Of a stretch of DNA of 64,000 nucleotides, positions 42,530 through 51,115 are shown one piece after another; the stretch's first letter is position 1; every line of letters begins with the position of its first letter. The notes under the pieces are model-generated. The model searched no databases. It had not been told where the DNA came from and worked only from the letters and a program-made list of their open reading frames with translations. The stretch is from the NCBI GenBank assembly GCA_022820625.1, contig JAJEFE010000141.1, forward strand, positions 1-64,000, given 5' to 3'. The position numbers were made by a program, and so were the translations under genes. Source of the DNA: Gammaproteobacteria bacterium. GTDB lineage: Bacteria > Pseudomonadota > Gammaproteobacteria > Steroidobacterales > Rariloculaceae.

Positions 42530-43570
42530 CTACTCGGCAACGGAATTGACCCGGACAGGTGTCCAGGCCATGCCGTCGGGGTCGCCGACGCCGGAAACCA
42601 GCACGTCGCGATCGCTCAGACCGTCGAGGCTGAACGTCAGTACTTCACCGGCACCGCGGTCGCCGACAAAGGCCAAGCCATCATGGATCAGGACGCCGAA
42701 GGCGGTACCCCGGGGCTCGTCGCCCAGCGAAACCTCGGTCAACAGCGACCTCGACCCGACATCCCACAGGCGCAGGTACTGCGGCACCGGTCCACCGCCG
42801 CCGCCACCGTTGGGCGAAATGGCGAATCCGTCCGGTCCCATCTCGATGCGTCCGGTAAAGCGCCTGGAATCCAGCGTCTCGACAATCTCCAATGATTCCG
42901 CGTCGATGACGGAGATGGTTTCCACCTGTCGGTTGGCGACCCATATTTCGCTGCCGTCGGCGGAAACGTCGATACCCTCGGCGCCCGGCCCGGTCTCGAT
43001 CACGACCGGGGCACGATCCTCGTTGAGGAAAATGACCGAAAGAGTGCCGTCGCCGAGGCGGCTGCTGACGTAGGCTCGCGACCCATCGGGGCTGAGGCGC
43101 ACCATGTGGCCTTCGCGCCCGCCGGTGGCGTAGGTCCGCACCACCGCTTCAGCATCAAGGTCGACCAGCGCCAACTGGTCGGAATCCTGCATCGTCGCCA
43201 CGGCATGGCGCCCATCCGGGAGAAACAGCGCGGTATGGGGTCGTGAATCCGGTCCAAGATCGATCCTCGCCACGGTACTGGCCGAGGCCACGTCGATCAG
43301 GATGATGTGTTGTCCGGGTTGATCGTTCGGCCCGTATTCGGAAGTGAGCGCCATTTGCCCATCCGGCGATACTGCAACCTCGTGAGGAATGACCTCCCCA
43401 ACCGGTACCCTGGCGACCTCGGTGCGGGTCGCGAGATCGATGAAGGCAATGCTGCCGCTCGCGCGGTCGGTCACGAGCAACGTGCCGTCCAGCGCCGGGC
43501 CACCGTCCGAACAGCCGGCCAGCCAAATGGCAACCGACAAAAAGAGTACAGACCGCCCTTCAAAGCGCAT
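42530..43570 (-). CDS. YncE-like beta-propeller lipoprotein
   Basis: A 346-residue lipoprotein (LAGC lipobox). ATG 43570 is favoured because GGGAG lies nine bases upstream; the ATG at 43579 would touch it. Repeats of about 45 residues (VSPDGQMALTSEY, SPDGSRAYVSSRL, VSADGSEIWVANR, ISPNGGGGGG) form a seven-bladed propeller of the YncE/lactonase-like kind. Such proteins bind ligands or act as lactonases; no catalytic set is evident. It is divergent from a quinoprotein gene with which it may share a promoter region. Confidence 0.85.
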   Translation of the reverse strand: MRFEGRSVLFLSVAIWLAGCSDGGPALDGTLLVTDRASGSIAFIDLATRTEVARVPVGEVIPHEVAVSPDGQMALTSEYGPNDQPGQHIILIDVASASTVARIDLGPDSRPHTALFLPDGRHAVATMQDSDQLALVDLDAEAVVRTYATGGREGHMVRLSPDGSRAYVSSRLGDGTLSVIFLNEDRAPVVIETGPGAEGIDVSADGSEIWVANRQVETISVIDAESLEIVETLDSRRFTGRIEMGPDGFAISPNGGGGGGPVPQYLRLWDVGSRSLLTEVSLGDEPRGTAFGVLIHDGLAFVGDRGAGEVLTFSLDGLSDRDVLVSGVGDPDGMAWTPVRVNSVAE

Positions 43571-43750
43571 GCCAAGCATCTCCCTCTCCCATCACGAATA
43601 CGTCACGCAATCAAAACACGGGACGATTTCCCTGCGCAAGAACGCACAAGCATGTTTCTTCGCCAGCGCGGCGAATTTGGTAAGGTCCTGCTGCAATCTG
43701 AAAAGAGGAATGCTGACTTGCGAGCGGTGAGCGCGGACAGAGCGGATTCC

Positions 43751-45631
43751 ATGATCGGACCCGGGAATTGTGCCTGGAGATTACTGGCGCTGGCGCTGCT
43801 GGCCTCTCCGGCGGTAGCCCAGGTCGGGTCCGAGCCTGGCGACTGGCCCAGTTACAATCGCGATCTTGCCGGCACCCGGTACTCTCCCTTGACCGAGATC
43901 AATACCGGAAACGTCAACGATCTGCGAGAAGTCTGGTCCTACCCGCTCGGACGCAATGTCACCACTGGCGATCTCGGGGGCGGCTCGCAATTCGTTCCCC
44001 TGGTCATCGACGGCATCATGTACCTGGCGGGCGCCGATCGCGTGGCCGCGCTCGAGGCGGACACAGGCGAGGAGCTCTGGCGGTACGACATGCGCGTGCC
44101 GCCATCGCGGCGCGGGCTCGCCTGGCGTCCCGGCGACGATACGCTCCCGCCGATGTTGTTCATCACGGTGGGAGCGCAACTTCTGGCCATCTTTCCGGAA
44201 GCGCTCGATACCACTTCGCGCACCATGCCGGTGGCTTATCTCGGGGCGCCCGTGATTTTCGAGGACCTCCTGCTGGTCGGCTCCAATACAAGCCCCGGCA
44301 GCGTCCGCGCATTCGACGTGCGGACAGGATCGCAGGCCTGGGTTTTTCACTCGACGCCGGGACCCGGCGAGTTCGGCCACGACTCCTGGGAAAACGACGC
44401 CTGGCAAGACCAGCCCAACCTGTTCCACTGGGCGTTTTCCCTGACCGTGGATGAAGAACGGGAACTGGTGTTCGCCGCCTTCGAGAGCGCCGGCCCGTCG
44501 GACTACTACGGCGGCGACCGCCCCGGGGACAACCTGTTCAGCGATTCCATCGTTGCGCTGGACGTGCGCACCGGCGAGCGCCGCTGGCACTTCCAGACCA
44601 TTCACCACGACATCTGGGACTTCGATCTGCCCGCCGCTCCCGGCCTGCTGGACGTCGAGATCGACGGAGAGACCGTGCCGATCCTGGCTCTGGCCGGAAA
44701 AACCGGCTACATGTACATACTGAATCGGGAAACCGGCGAGCCCGTATTCGGTATCGAAGAGCGCCCGGTGCCCCGAAGCAATGCGCCGGGCGAGCGCAGT
44801 TCGCCAACCCAGCCCATCCCCGTGAAACCGCCTCCCATCGCCAAGGTCGCATTTTCTCCCGAAGACATCGTCAGCGCCGAAGACACCACCGAAGAGCACG
44901 CGCAATTCTGCCGGCGCGTCTTCGAGCAGAGCGGTGGATTCCTCAACGACGGACCCTTTACGCCCTATGGATTCAGGCCGCCTGGAAACGAAGGACCATC
45001 GACCATCGTCTTTCCCGGTTCCATCGGCGGCGCCAATTGGGGCGGCACGGCGGCCGACCCGACGCTGGGCTACATTTTCGTGAACACCATGAACGAGGGC
45101 AGCTTCGGCTGGATCGAGGAAGACCCCATCTACCCCGGCTCTTACTGGCGCAACAGCATCCACGGCCCCCTCTCCCGGTTCTGGTGGAACGAGACGCCCC
45201 CGGAATCGCGAGGCAGCGCGTTGAGCGGCGGCGAGTCCGCCTGGCCGTGCAACAAGCCGCCCTGGGCCAACCTGGTCGCGGTCGATGCCGCCACGGGGGA
45301 TATCGCCTGGAACGTTCCGCTGGGAATCACGGAAGAACTGCCGGAAGGCAAGCGGCGGACCGGGCGGCTGGGCATGGGCGGACCCATGGTGACCGCAGGC
45401 GGGCTCGTCTTCATCGGCGCCACCAACGACCGGCGGTTCCGCGCCTTCGACTCGCGGACCGGGGAGGAACTCTGGGAAACCCGGCTGGAGATGAGCGCCT
45501 TCGCCAACCCGATCACCTACCTGGGACGCGACGGCAGACAGTATGTGGCCATCGTCGCAGCGGCCGCGTCCGCCCTGGACGATCCCAGCCCGGACGACGC
45601 CCAGAAGCTGGTGGTGTTCGCCCTGCCCTGA
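43751..45631 (+). CDS. PQQ-type quinoprotein dehydrogenase without haem domain
   Basis: A 626-residue exported protein with a signal peptide ending AVAQ. The propeller repeats include DTGEELWRYD, DVRTGERRWHFQ and DSRTGEELWETRL. The HHDIWDFDLPAAPGLL segment and WGGTAADPTLGYIFVN are typical of PQQ-dependent alcohol/sugar dehydrogenases. It is clearly related to the enzyme at 29215-31377 but lacks the inserted CxxCH domain, so an external electron acceptor is needed. The start is set at the ATG giving the signal peptide; the frame is open further upstream. The convergent haem/FG-GAP protein could be a partner. Confidence 0.9.
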   Translation: MIGPGNCAWRLLALALLASPAVAQVGSEPGDWPSYNRDLAGTRYSPLTEINTGNVNDLREVWSYPLGRNVTTGDLGGGSQFVPLVIDGIMYLAGADRVAALEADTGEELWRYDMRVPPSRRGLAWRPGDDTLPPMLFITVGAQLLAIFPEALDTTSRTMPVAYLGAPVIFEDLLLVGSNTSPGSVRAFDVRTGSQAWVFHSTPGPGEFGHDSWENDAWQDQPNLFHWAFSLTVDEERELVFAAFESAGPSDYYGGDRPGDNLFSDSIVALDVRTGERRWHFQTIHHDIWDFDLPAAPGLLDVEIDGETVPILALAGKTGYMYILNRETGEPVFGIEERPVPRSNAPGERSSPTQPIPVKPPPIAKVAFSPEDIVSAEDTTEEHAQFCRRVFEQSGGFLNDGPFTPYGFRPPGNEGPSTIVFPGSIGGANWGGTAADPTLGYIFVNTMNEGSFGWIEEDPIYPGSYWRNSIHGPLSRFWWNETPPESRGSALSGGESAWPCNKPPWANLVAVDAATGDIAWNVPLGITEELPEGKRRTGRLGMGGPMVTAGGLVFIGATNDRRFRAFDSRTGEELWETRLEMSAFANPITYLGRDGRQYVAIVAAAASALDDPSPDDAQKLVVFALP

Positions 45632-45658
45632 TGCCCGGCGTACCTGGCTGGAGTGCGA

Positions 45659-47239
45659 TCAGTTCAGGGTGTTCTTCAGGATCAGCACCGACTCCCCCGA
45701 CTCGACCAATGCGTCGTACAGCTCCGGGTCGCCGAACAGGCCGATTTCCAGGTAGCTGCCGCCAAGCACCACATCCACGTCGGCATCGCCGTCCACGTCG
45801 CCGATGTCCATGGTCATCCAGCGGCCATTGTTCAATTCATCGCTGGTTGAGGGCGCAAACTCCAGCCCGCCCTGATTTTCCAGGTAGGCGAAGGATTCCC
45901 GGAGTGGATCCGTGAAGTCGGGGTAGAACGACACCGCGGCGATGTCCAGGTCGCCGTCGGCGTCGAAGTCAGCGGCCCTGGCGATGAAGGCGCCGTACAT
46001 GGGATAGAACCAGGCTTCCTCGAACTGCAGGTCGCCCCGATTCAGGTAGATGCGCAGACCGTGGTAGTTCTTCGACGTGTTGTAGGGATCCGAATCCACG
46101 TTGTCACCGTTGACCGCCAGTGCGTCCATCAGGCCATCGCCGTTGAAGTCATGCAGTTCCAGGAAGGTGTGTCCGTAGGCGGAGTGCGTCTCGAAGATCG
46201 TTTGCAGATCGAAGTCGCCACCGCCCCGGTTGACCAGGACATGCAACCCCTCCCGGGCATCGGATACCAGGACCATGATGTCCAGCAGGCCGTCATCGTT
46301 GAAATCGTGGGTTCTGGCCTTGACCGCGCCGGGCAGCGGCAGCAGCACATGTTCCCTGTAGTCCCCGCCTTCGAGGGCCTCGTACCACGCCACGCTGCCG
46401 GTGATGGATCCGAAACCGCAGACGATGAAATCCAGACGCCCGTCGCCGTTGAGATCTGCCACTTCGATATCGGCCATGCGGAAGAGATCCTCAAGAACGA
46501 CCTCCGAGGTTGCGTCGGCGATGCTCCCGTCCACCAGCGTCAACGCGCTGATATGCGCCGGACGGGCGCTGGCTTCCTGCTGCGCCAACAGGTCGCCGAT
46601 GGAACCGAGATAGGCGGTCTCGCCGACGAACTGAATGTCTACGGGAGAGATCGCCGGGCGAAACTGCCGGGATGTGCGTATCTGACCATTGCCGTCAAGT
46701 ACCGTCAGCAATTGCGCCAGGCTGTCGCCGATGTAGATCTCCTGCGCCGGCGGCCGCACATGGACCATGGTGGTGATGGCGAGAGGCTGACGGTAGCTGG
46801 TCCTGAAAACCTGGAAGCGCTCCAGGTTCCGGTTCAGGGCGGGCTTGCCGACCTGGGGCAACGGCTCGGAGGGCGCGGCCCGCATGTAGTAGCGGCGCAG
46901 CAGCGCCCACTCCCCGTCGTTCAGCAAAGGGGCGGCCGGATAGACGCCGTCGCGCTCCAGGACCTCAAGGCGGCTGCTAACATTGAGGCGGACGAATTCG
47001 GGCGCGTCGTCCAGGTAGTCGATATTGTCGATCCCGAGCCAGTAACCCATGTAGCCCAGGGCCGCGGCCCAACTGCGCCGGGGCAGAATATCCGGCGACG
47101 GCTCGACGTGGCAGGTGGAGCAGTACAACGCCGACAGCTCCGCGCCGCGTTGAAGCCCGCGACGATCCTGCACTTGCCAGACAATAACCGCGGTGGCCAC
47201 GAACACGCCCACGGCGATCAGGACAACTTTCTTGGGCAT
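45659..47239 (-). CDS. Membrane-anchored haem c protein with FG-GAP/VCBS repeats
   Basis: A 526-residue protein. An N-terminal anchor helix (residues 5-21) is followed at once by a c-type haem site C40-S-T-C-H44. The rest is a beta-propeller with calcium-binding FG-GAP repeats: DLNGDGRLD, DFNDDGLLD, DFNGDGLMD, DFDADGDLD and DVDGDADVD. A mono-haem motif joined to such a propeller would place a redox centre on a ligand-binding scaffold facing the periplasm. It is convergent with the haem-less quinoprotein gene. Function unknown; electron transfer is inferred from the haem motif alone. Confidence 0.82.
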   Translation of the reverse strand: MPKKVVLIAVGVFVATAVIVWQVQDRRGLQRGAELSALYCSTCHVEPSPDILPRRSWAAALGYMGYWLGIDNIDYLDDAPEFVRLNVSSRLEVLERDGVYPAAPLLNDGEWALLRRYYMRAAPSEPLPQVGKPALNRNLERFQVFRTSYRQPLAITTMVHVRPPAQEIYIGDSLAQLLTVLDGNGQIRTSRQFRPAISPVDIQFVGETAYLGSIGDLLAQQEASARPAHISALTLVDGSIADATSEVVLEDLFRMADIEVADLNGDGRLDFIVCGFGSITGSVAWYEALEGGDYREHVLLPLPGAVKARTHDFNDDGLLDIMVLVSDAREGLHVLVNRGGGDFDLQTIFETHSAYGHTFLELHDFNGDGLMDALAVNGDNVDSDPYNTSKNYHGLRIYLNRGDLQFEEAWFYPMYGAFIARAADFDADGDLDIAAVSFYPDFTDPLRESFAYLENQGGLEFAPSTSDELNNGRWMTMDIGDVDGDADVDVVLGGSYLEIGLFGDPELYDALVESGESVLILKNTLN

Positions 47240-47378
47240 TTTCTGATGTTTACTCGGCCACCGGCTGAAACGAACACGACAATTCTAGACAATTCCATTG
47301 TCACTGGCCGCACTCATGCATCTGCGTTCAGCGCCGAGAACCATCGGCCGGCTCACGCCCGGAAGCTGCCCTTGGACG

Positions 47379-47399
47379 GGGCCCGCTCACCGCGGGCCC
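47379..47399. terminator. GC-rich hairpin downstream of the amidohydrolase
   Basis: GGGCCCGC and GCGGGCCC form a perfect 8-bp stem around a 5-base loop, about 34 bases beyond the stop of the minus-strand amidohydrolase gene. A short T-rich stretch (TTTCCTGTT) follows on the plus strand only, so the terminator shape fits plus-strand transcripts better than the gene it follows. Otherwise the 193-base gap holds nothing recognised. Confidence 0.45.
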
Positions 47400-47432
47400 T
47401 TTCCTGTTGGAGGGCTTGTCCTGTCGCCCCAG

Positions 47433-49163
47433 CTAAAGCGCCTCGTAAACGACGCGGCCGTCCACCATGGTCAGCACCGAGTTGAGATCGCGGATCTCGT
47501 CCGCCGGGATCGTCATGTAGTCCCTGTCGAGCACGACGAAATCAGCCAGCTTGCCGACCTCCAACGTGCCGAGCAGATCTTCCTTGTGCATCAACCAGGC
47601 GTTGGAACGGGTGTGCGCTATCAGGGCTTCCTCACGAGTCAGGGTGCCGTGTCTGAAATACTGCTGACCCGAGGTGTCCTTCCCGGAGACGACCCAGTAC
47701 AGCGTGAAGAACGGCGAGTCGTGAGCCACCACCTGGGCATCGGAGCCGAGTCCGAACGGAATCCCGCTCTCCTGGTACCAGCGGAGCGGCGGCGCATCCT
47801 GCTTCGCGAGCAACGCGGCGCGGGTCGGATTGCCGTTGCGTGTTTCCGGTGAACTCATGGCGGCCGAGCTGTGCAGCGCAACGGCCATGCCCAGTGCCTT
47901 GGCCCGCTCGATGGTGGCCTGCGAGAGCCCCTGGGCGTGCTCGAAGCGCCAACGAAGATGGGTGATGGGCCAGGTCTCGTTGATCTCCTCGTAAATGTCC
48001 AGCATCTGGTTGACGGTAATGTCCCGATTCACGTGTTCGTTCACCTGCCAGCCGTGCTGCGCCGCGGCGGTTGCTATCGCCCGAAACTGTTCCATCATGT
48101 CGTCGGGATAGGGCCGGTCGCCCATGCCGTAGGTGTCGGACACGGGCAGGTAGACATGTTCGCCGAAATGGAGCATCTGGTACATCTCCGGCCCCGAGAA
48201 CGGCTCGTGGATCCCGAGTCCTTCGACGATTCCCGGAACCTCCTCCGGTGTCCAGGCGCTCACGTTCCTGTCGAAATGCGGCGGGTAGTAGATGCGCATG
48301 TCCAGTTCGCCGGTTTCCACCAAGTGCTCTCTTATGTATTCCAGGCCCGCCTCCGGAAACTCGGGCCCGTTGTAGGTCATCGACGTGGTGACGCCGAGCT
48401 TGAGGTAGTCCGCGATCTCGGCCTTGAGCCCCGCAACGGCCGTCTCGCCGGTGACCTCGGGGAACAGCGGCCGCAATTGCCACTTGAGAAAGATGCTACC
48501 CGTGAATTTGCCGGTGACGTTACCGTCGGCGTCGCGCCAGATCCGTCCGCCCGTCTCCGGTCCCGGTTCCGGCATGTCGTTGGTGATGCCGCCCAGTTCC
48601 ATGGCCTTGGTGTTCAGCACGGCCGTGCCCCAGCTGATCTGGGTATAGACCGGATTGTCCGGCGCCACCGCGTCGAGCTCCTCGCGGGTGAACTCGCGCT
48701 GGTCGTCCGTGAACTGCACCGGATTCCAGCCGCCGATGGCGAAAACGATGTGCTCCGGCCCGTCTCCGGGGCCCAGTTCCTCAGCCTTGTCTGCAATGCG
48801 CTCCAGCGCCTCCGCCCGGGTCCGCACGCGGCCCAGCCGCACGCCGTTCGGCCAGGTCGGGGCATTGAAGATGAGATGGTTGTGGTTGTCGATCAGGCCG
48901 GGGATGGCTGTGCGGCCCTCCAGATCGATGACCCGCGTGCCGTCTCCCGCAAGCGACCCAACCTCCTCGTTGCTGCCGACAGCAGAGATACGGTTACCCG
49001 TCACCGCCAACGCCTGCACGACCGAGAAGTCTTCGTCGACCGTCAGGATCTTGCCGTTCACGAAAACCGTGTCCGCGCTTTCCTGCGCCACGGATTGCAA
49101 GGCCCAGAGTCCGCCTGCCAGCACGACGATCCTGAGCCAATTCAGGTGACGGGATGAATTCAT
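47433..49163 (-). CDS. Secreted amidohydrolase (YtcJ-like)
   Basis: A 576-residue exported metal-dependent hydrolase; GGAGGG six bases before the ATG and a signal peptide ending SVAQ. Family motifs: LIDNHNHL (first metal histidines), QVNEHVNRD, RWRFEHAQGLS, LGSDAQVVAHDSPF with the catalytic Asp, and the C-terminal DFVVLDRDYMTIP strand. YtcJ-type enzymes hydrolyse amide or imide bonds in varied small molecules. It is followed by a hairpin and has the haem/FG-GAP gene downstream on the same strand. Confidence 0.9.
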   Translation of the reverse strand: MNSSRHLNWLRIVVLAGGLWALQSVAQESADTVFVNGKILTVDEDFSVVQALAVTGNRISAVGSNEEVGSLAGDGTRVIDLEGRTAIPGLIDNHNHLIFNAPTWPNGVRLGRVRTRAEALERIADKAEELGPGDGPEHIVFAIGGWNPVQFTDDQREFTREELDAVAPDNPVYTQISWGTAVLNTKAMELGGITNDMPEPGPETGGRIWRDADGNVTGKFTGSIFLKWQLRPLFPEVTGETAVAGLKAEIADYLKLGVTTSMTYNGPEFPEAGLEYIREHLVETGELDMRIYYPPHFDRNVSAWTPEEVPGIVEGLGIHEPFSGPEMYQMLHFGEHVYLPVSDTYGMGDRPYPDDMMEQFRAIATAAAQHGWQVNEHVNRDITVNQMLDIYEEINETWPITHLRWRFEHAQGLSQATIERAKALGMAVALHSSAAMSSPETRNGNPTRAALLAKQDAPPLRWYQESGIPFGLGSDAQVVAHDSPFFTLYWVVSGKDTSGQQYFRHGTLTREEALIAHTRSNAWLMHKEDLLGTLEVGKLADFVVLDRDYMTIPADEIRDLNSVLTMVDGRVVYEAL

Positions 49164-49242
49164 GGGTTTCCCTCCGGATTCGAAATGAACTCTCGGCTAC
49201 AGCTTAACCCGAATTTGCGGCCGGCATTGGTACCATGATGCC

Positions 49243-50304
49243 GTGAAGCGATCGCAACTGTTCCGTCTGTCCAGCTTGTCTGCCGCCGCAGCGTTCTCCC
49301 TGATGCTGGCCGCCGCGCTTATTCTGGCCGGCTGTGGCAAAGGCCCGGAGACTTTCGAGTTGCGCGGCCAGGCCATGGGGACCACCTGGTCGATTCGGGT
49401 AATTGCGCCCGCCGACGGCTCCGGTGTTGCACTGGAGCCCCTTCGGGAACGCGTGACGGCACGGCTCGAAGAATTCGAGAACGTGTTCTCGACCTGGCGG
49501 CCGGATTCGGAAGTCAGTCGATTCAACGCTCGCGAGGGGGAGGAATGGTTCGCTGTCTCGCCGCTGTTCCTGGACGTTCTCGAAGAGGCCGTCAGGGTGA
49601 GCGAACTCACTGGGGGCGCGTTCGATGTCACGGCAGGCCCGCTGGTGGAGTTGTGGGGATTCGGCTCCGGCGGCGCGGCAGAACGCATCCCGGACCGAGC
49701 GGCGTTGGACCGGCTGCTGCCGGCCACGGGTGGCGAGCACCTGCAGTGGCGCGAATCGCCGCCGGCGGTGCGGCGCACGCGCCCCGGCATGCAACTGGAC
49801 TTCTCCGCCATCGCCAAGGGGTACGCCGCCGACGAGATCTGCGACCTGCTGTTCGAGGCGGGCCTGTCCGACTACCTGGTCGAGATCGGCGGCGAAGTCA
49901 GTGCCCGGGGCATGCGGGCCGACGGTCAAGCCTGGTCCATCGGCATCGAGAGTCCGGATCGAACCGGAGTGACCGAAGCCGTGCCGTTGTGGGATGCTGC
50001 CATCGCCACATCGGGCGACTACCGCAACTACTTCGAGCACGACGGGCGGCGCTACTCGCATGTCCTCGATCCCCGCACCGGCTGGCCCGTCTACCACGGC
50101 CTCACGTCGGTCACGGTGATCGCTTCCTCCGCGGCCACGGCCGACGCGCTGGCAACTGCGTTGCTGGTGCTGGGGCCGGAAACAGGGCTGCAACTGGCGG
50201 TGGACCACGGCATGGCGGCGCGCCTTGCGGTAAGGACGGAGGATGGCCTGACGGTATTGCGTACACCAGCGTTCGAAGCCACGCTCACCGGCGATCGCCT
50301 ATAA
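49243..50304 (+). CDS. apbE: FAD:protein FMN transferase lipoprotein
   Basis: A 353-residue periplasmic lipoprotein (ILAGC lipobox), GTG start at 49243. ApbE motifs: MGTTWSIRV, ATSGDYRNYFEHDGRRYSH (FAD binding), DPRTGWPV and the late DALATALLVLG with the magnesium-binding Asp and Thr. It attaches FMN to Thr/Ser of target proteins such as RnfG/NqrC or flavin-linked periplasmic reductases. No target protein is encoded next to it. It is followed after 40 bases by a glutathione transferase on the same strand. Confidence 0.93.
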   Translation: MKRSQLFRLSSLSAAAAFSLMLAAALILAGCGKGPETFELRGQAMGTTWSIRVIAPADGSGVALEPLRERVTARLEEFENVFSTWRPDSEVSRFNAREGEEWFAVSPLFLDVLEEAVRVSELTGGAFDVTAGPLVELWGFGSGGAAERIPDRAALDRLLPATGGEHLQWRESPPAVRRTRPGMQLDFSAIAKGYAADEICDLLFEAGLSDYLVEIGGEVSARGMRADGQAWSIGIESPDRTGVTEAVPLWDAAIATSGDYRNYFEHDGRRYSHVLDPRTGWPVYHGLTSVTVIASSAATADALATALLVLGPETGLQLAVDHGMAARLAVRTEDGLTVLRTPAFEATLTGDRL

Positions 50305-50343
50305 TCCCGGCGCCTGCCGCCTCCGCTTCGAACATTACCGCTC

Positions 50344-51108
50344 ATGGGAATCATCACACCGACCAATAAAACCGTCACCGGACACCGGGGCCTTCATCTC
50401 TACCACTTCAGCCATTCGAATTGCTCGATGCGGGTGCGCATGACCCTGGAGGAAAAGGGCCTTGAGTGGATCAGCCATCACGTGAATCTGCACAAGGGCG
50501 AAAACGTCACGCCGGAGTATTTCGGCATCCACCCCAAGGGCCTGGTGCCGGTCCTGGTCCACGACGGCGTGACGATCATCGAATCCACCGACATCATCGA
50601 CCACCTGGACAGGCAATTTCCCGACCCACCGCTGAAACCGCCGGATGACTCGGGACGGGCCGATGCCGTGTCACGCTGGATGCGCACTGCGGCCGACAAC
50701 CACATCCACGTCAAGACCTACATGTTCGCCCACCGCCTCGGCGACATCATGTCCAAGAGCGACACGGAACTCGCCGACTACCGCGAACTGCAGGACAACG
50801 AGGAACTGCTGCAATTCCACGAGGAGAACTCTTCTCCGGAAGGACTCTCCCGCGAACGGATATCCCGGTCCACACGGGTACTTTCGGACTGCTTCGCCGA
50901 TATCGATCAAGCACTGGGCGGTCAGCCCTGGCTGGCAGGCGACGCATTCACACTTGCCGACATCACCTGGATCCCGTTGCACGTCACGCTGGAAAAGGCC
51001 GGATTCCCGTTTCACCGCTACGATAACGTAGCGCGCTGGAAGGACGCCGTGCGCGCCCGTGCGAGCTTTGAGCGTGCCGTACGCGATTGGACCGGCGGGG
51101 ACGGCTGA
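50344..51108 (+). CDS. Glutathione S-transferase family protein
   Basis: A 254-residue cytosolic protein. The N-terminal thioredoxin-like domain has LYHFSHSNCSMRVRMTLEEK, with a Ser/Cys-rich active-site turn, the cis-proline in GLVPVLVHDG, and ESTDIIDHLD for the glutathione gamma-glutamyl group. The helical C-terminal domain includes LAGDAFTLADITWIP, the normal N-capping box. The length is slightly above the usual 200-230 because of an extra helical insert around residues 110-165. The substrate is unknown. Confidence 0.9.
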   Translation: MGIITPTNKTVTGHRGLHLYHFSHSNCSMRVRMTLEEKGLEWISHHVNLHKGENVTPEYFGIHPKGLVPVLVHDGVTIIESTDIIDHLDRQFPDPPLKPPDDSGRADAVSRWMRTAADNHIHVKTYMFAHRLGDIMSKSDTELADYRELQDNEELLQFHEENSSPEGLSRERISRSTRVLSDCFADIDQALGGQPWLAGDAFTLADITWIPLHVTLEKAGFPFHRYDNVARWKDAVRARASFERAVRDWTGGDG

Positions 51109-51115
51109 GCCTGCG

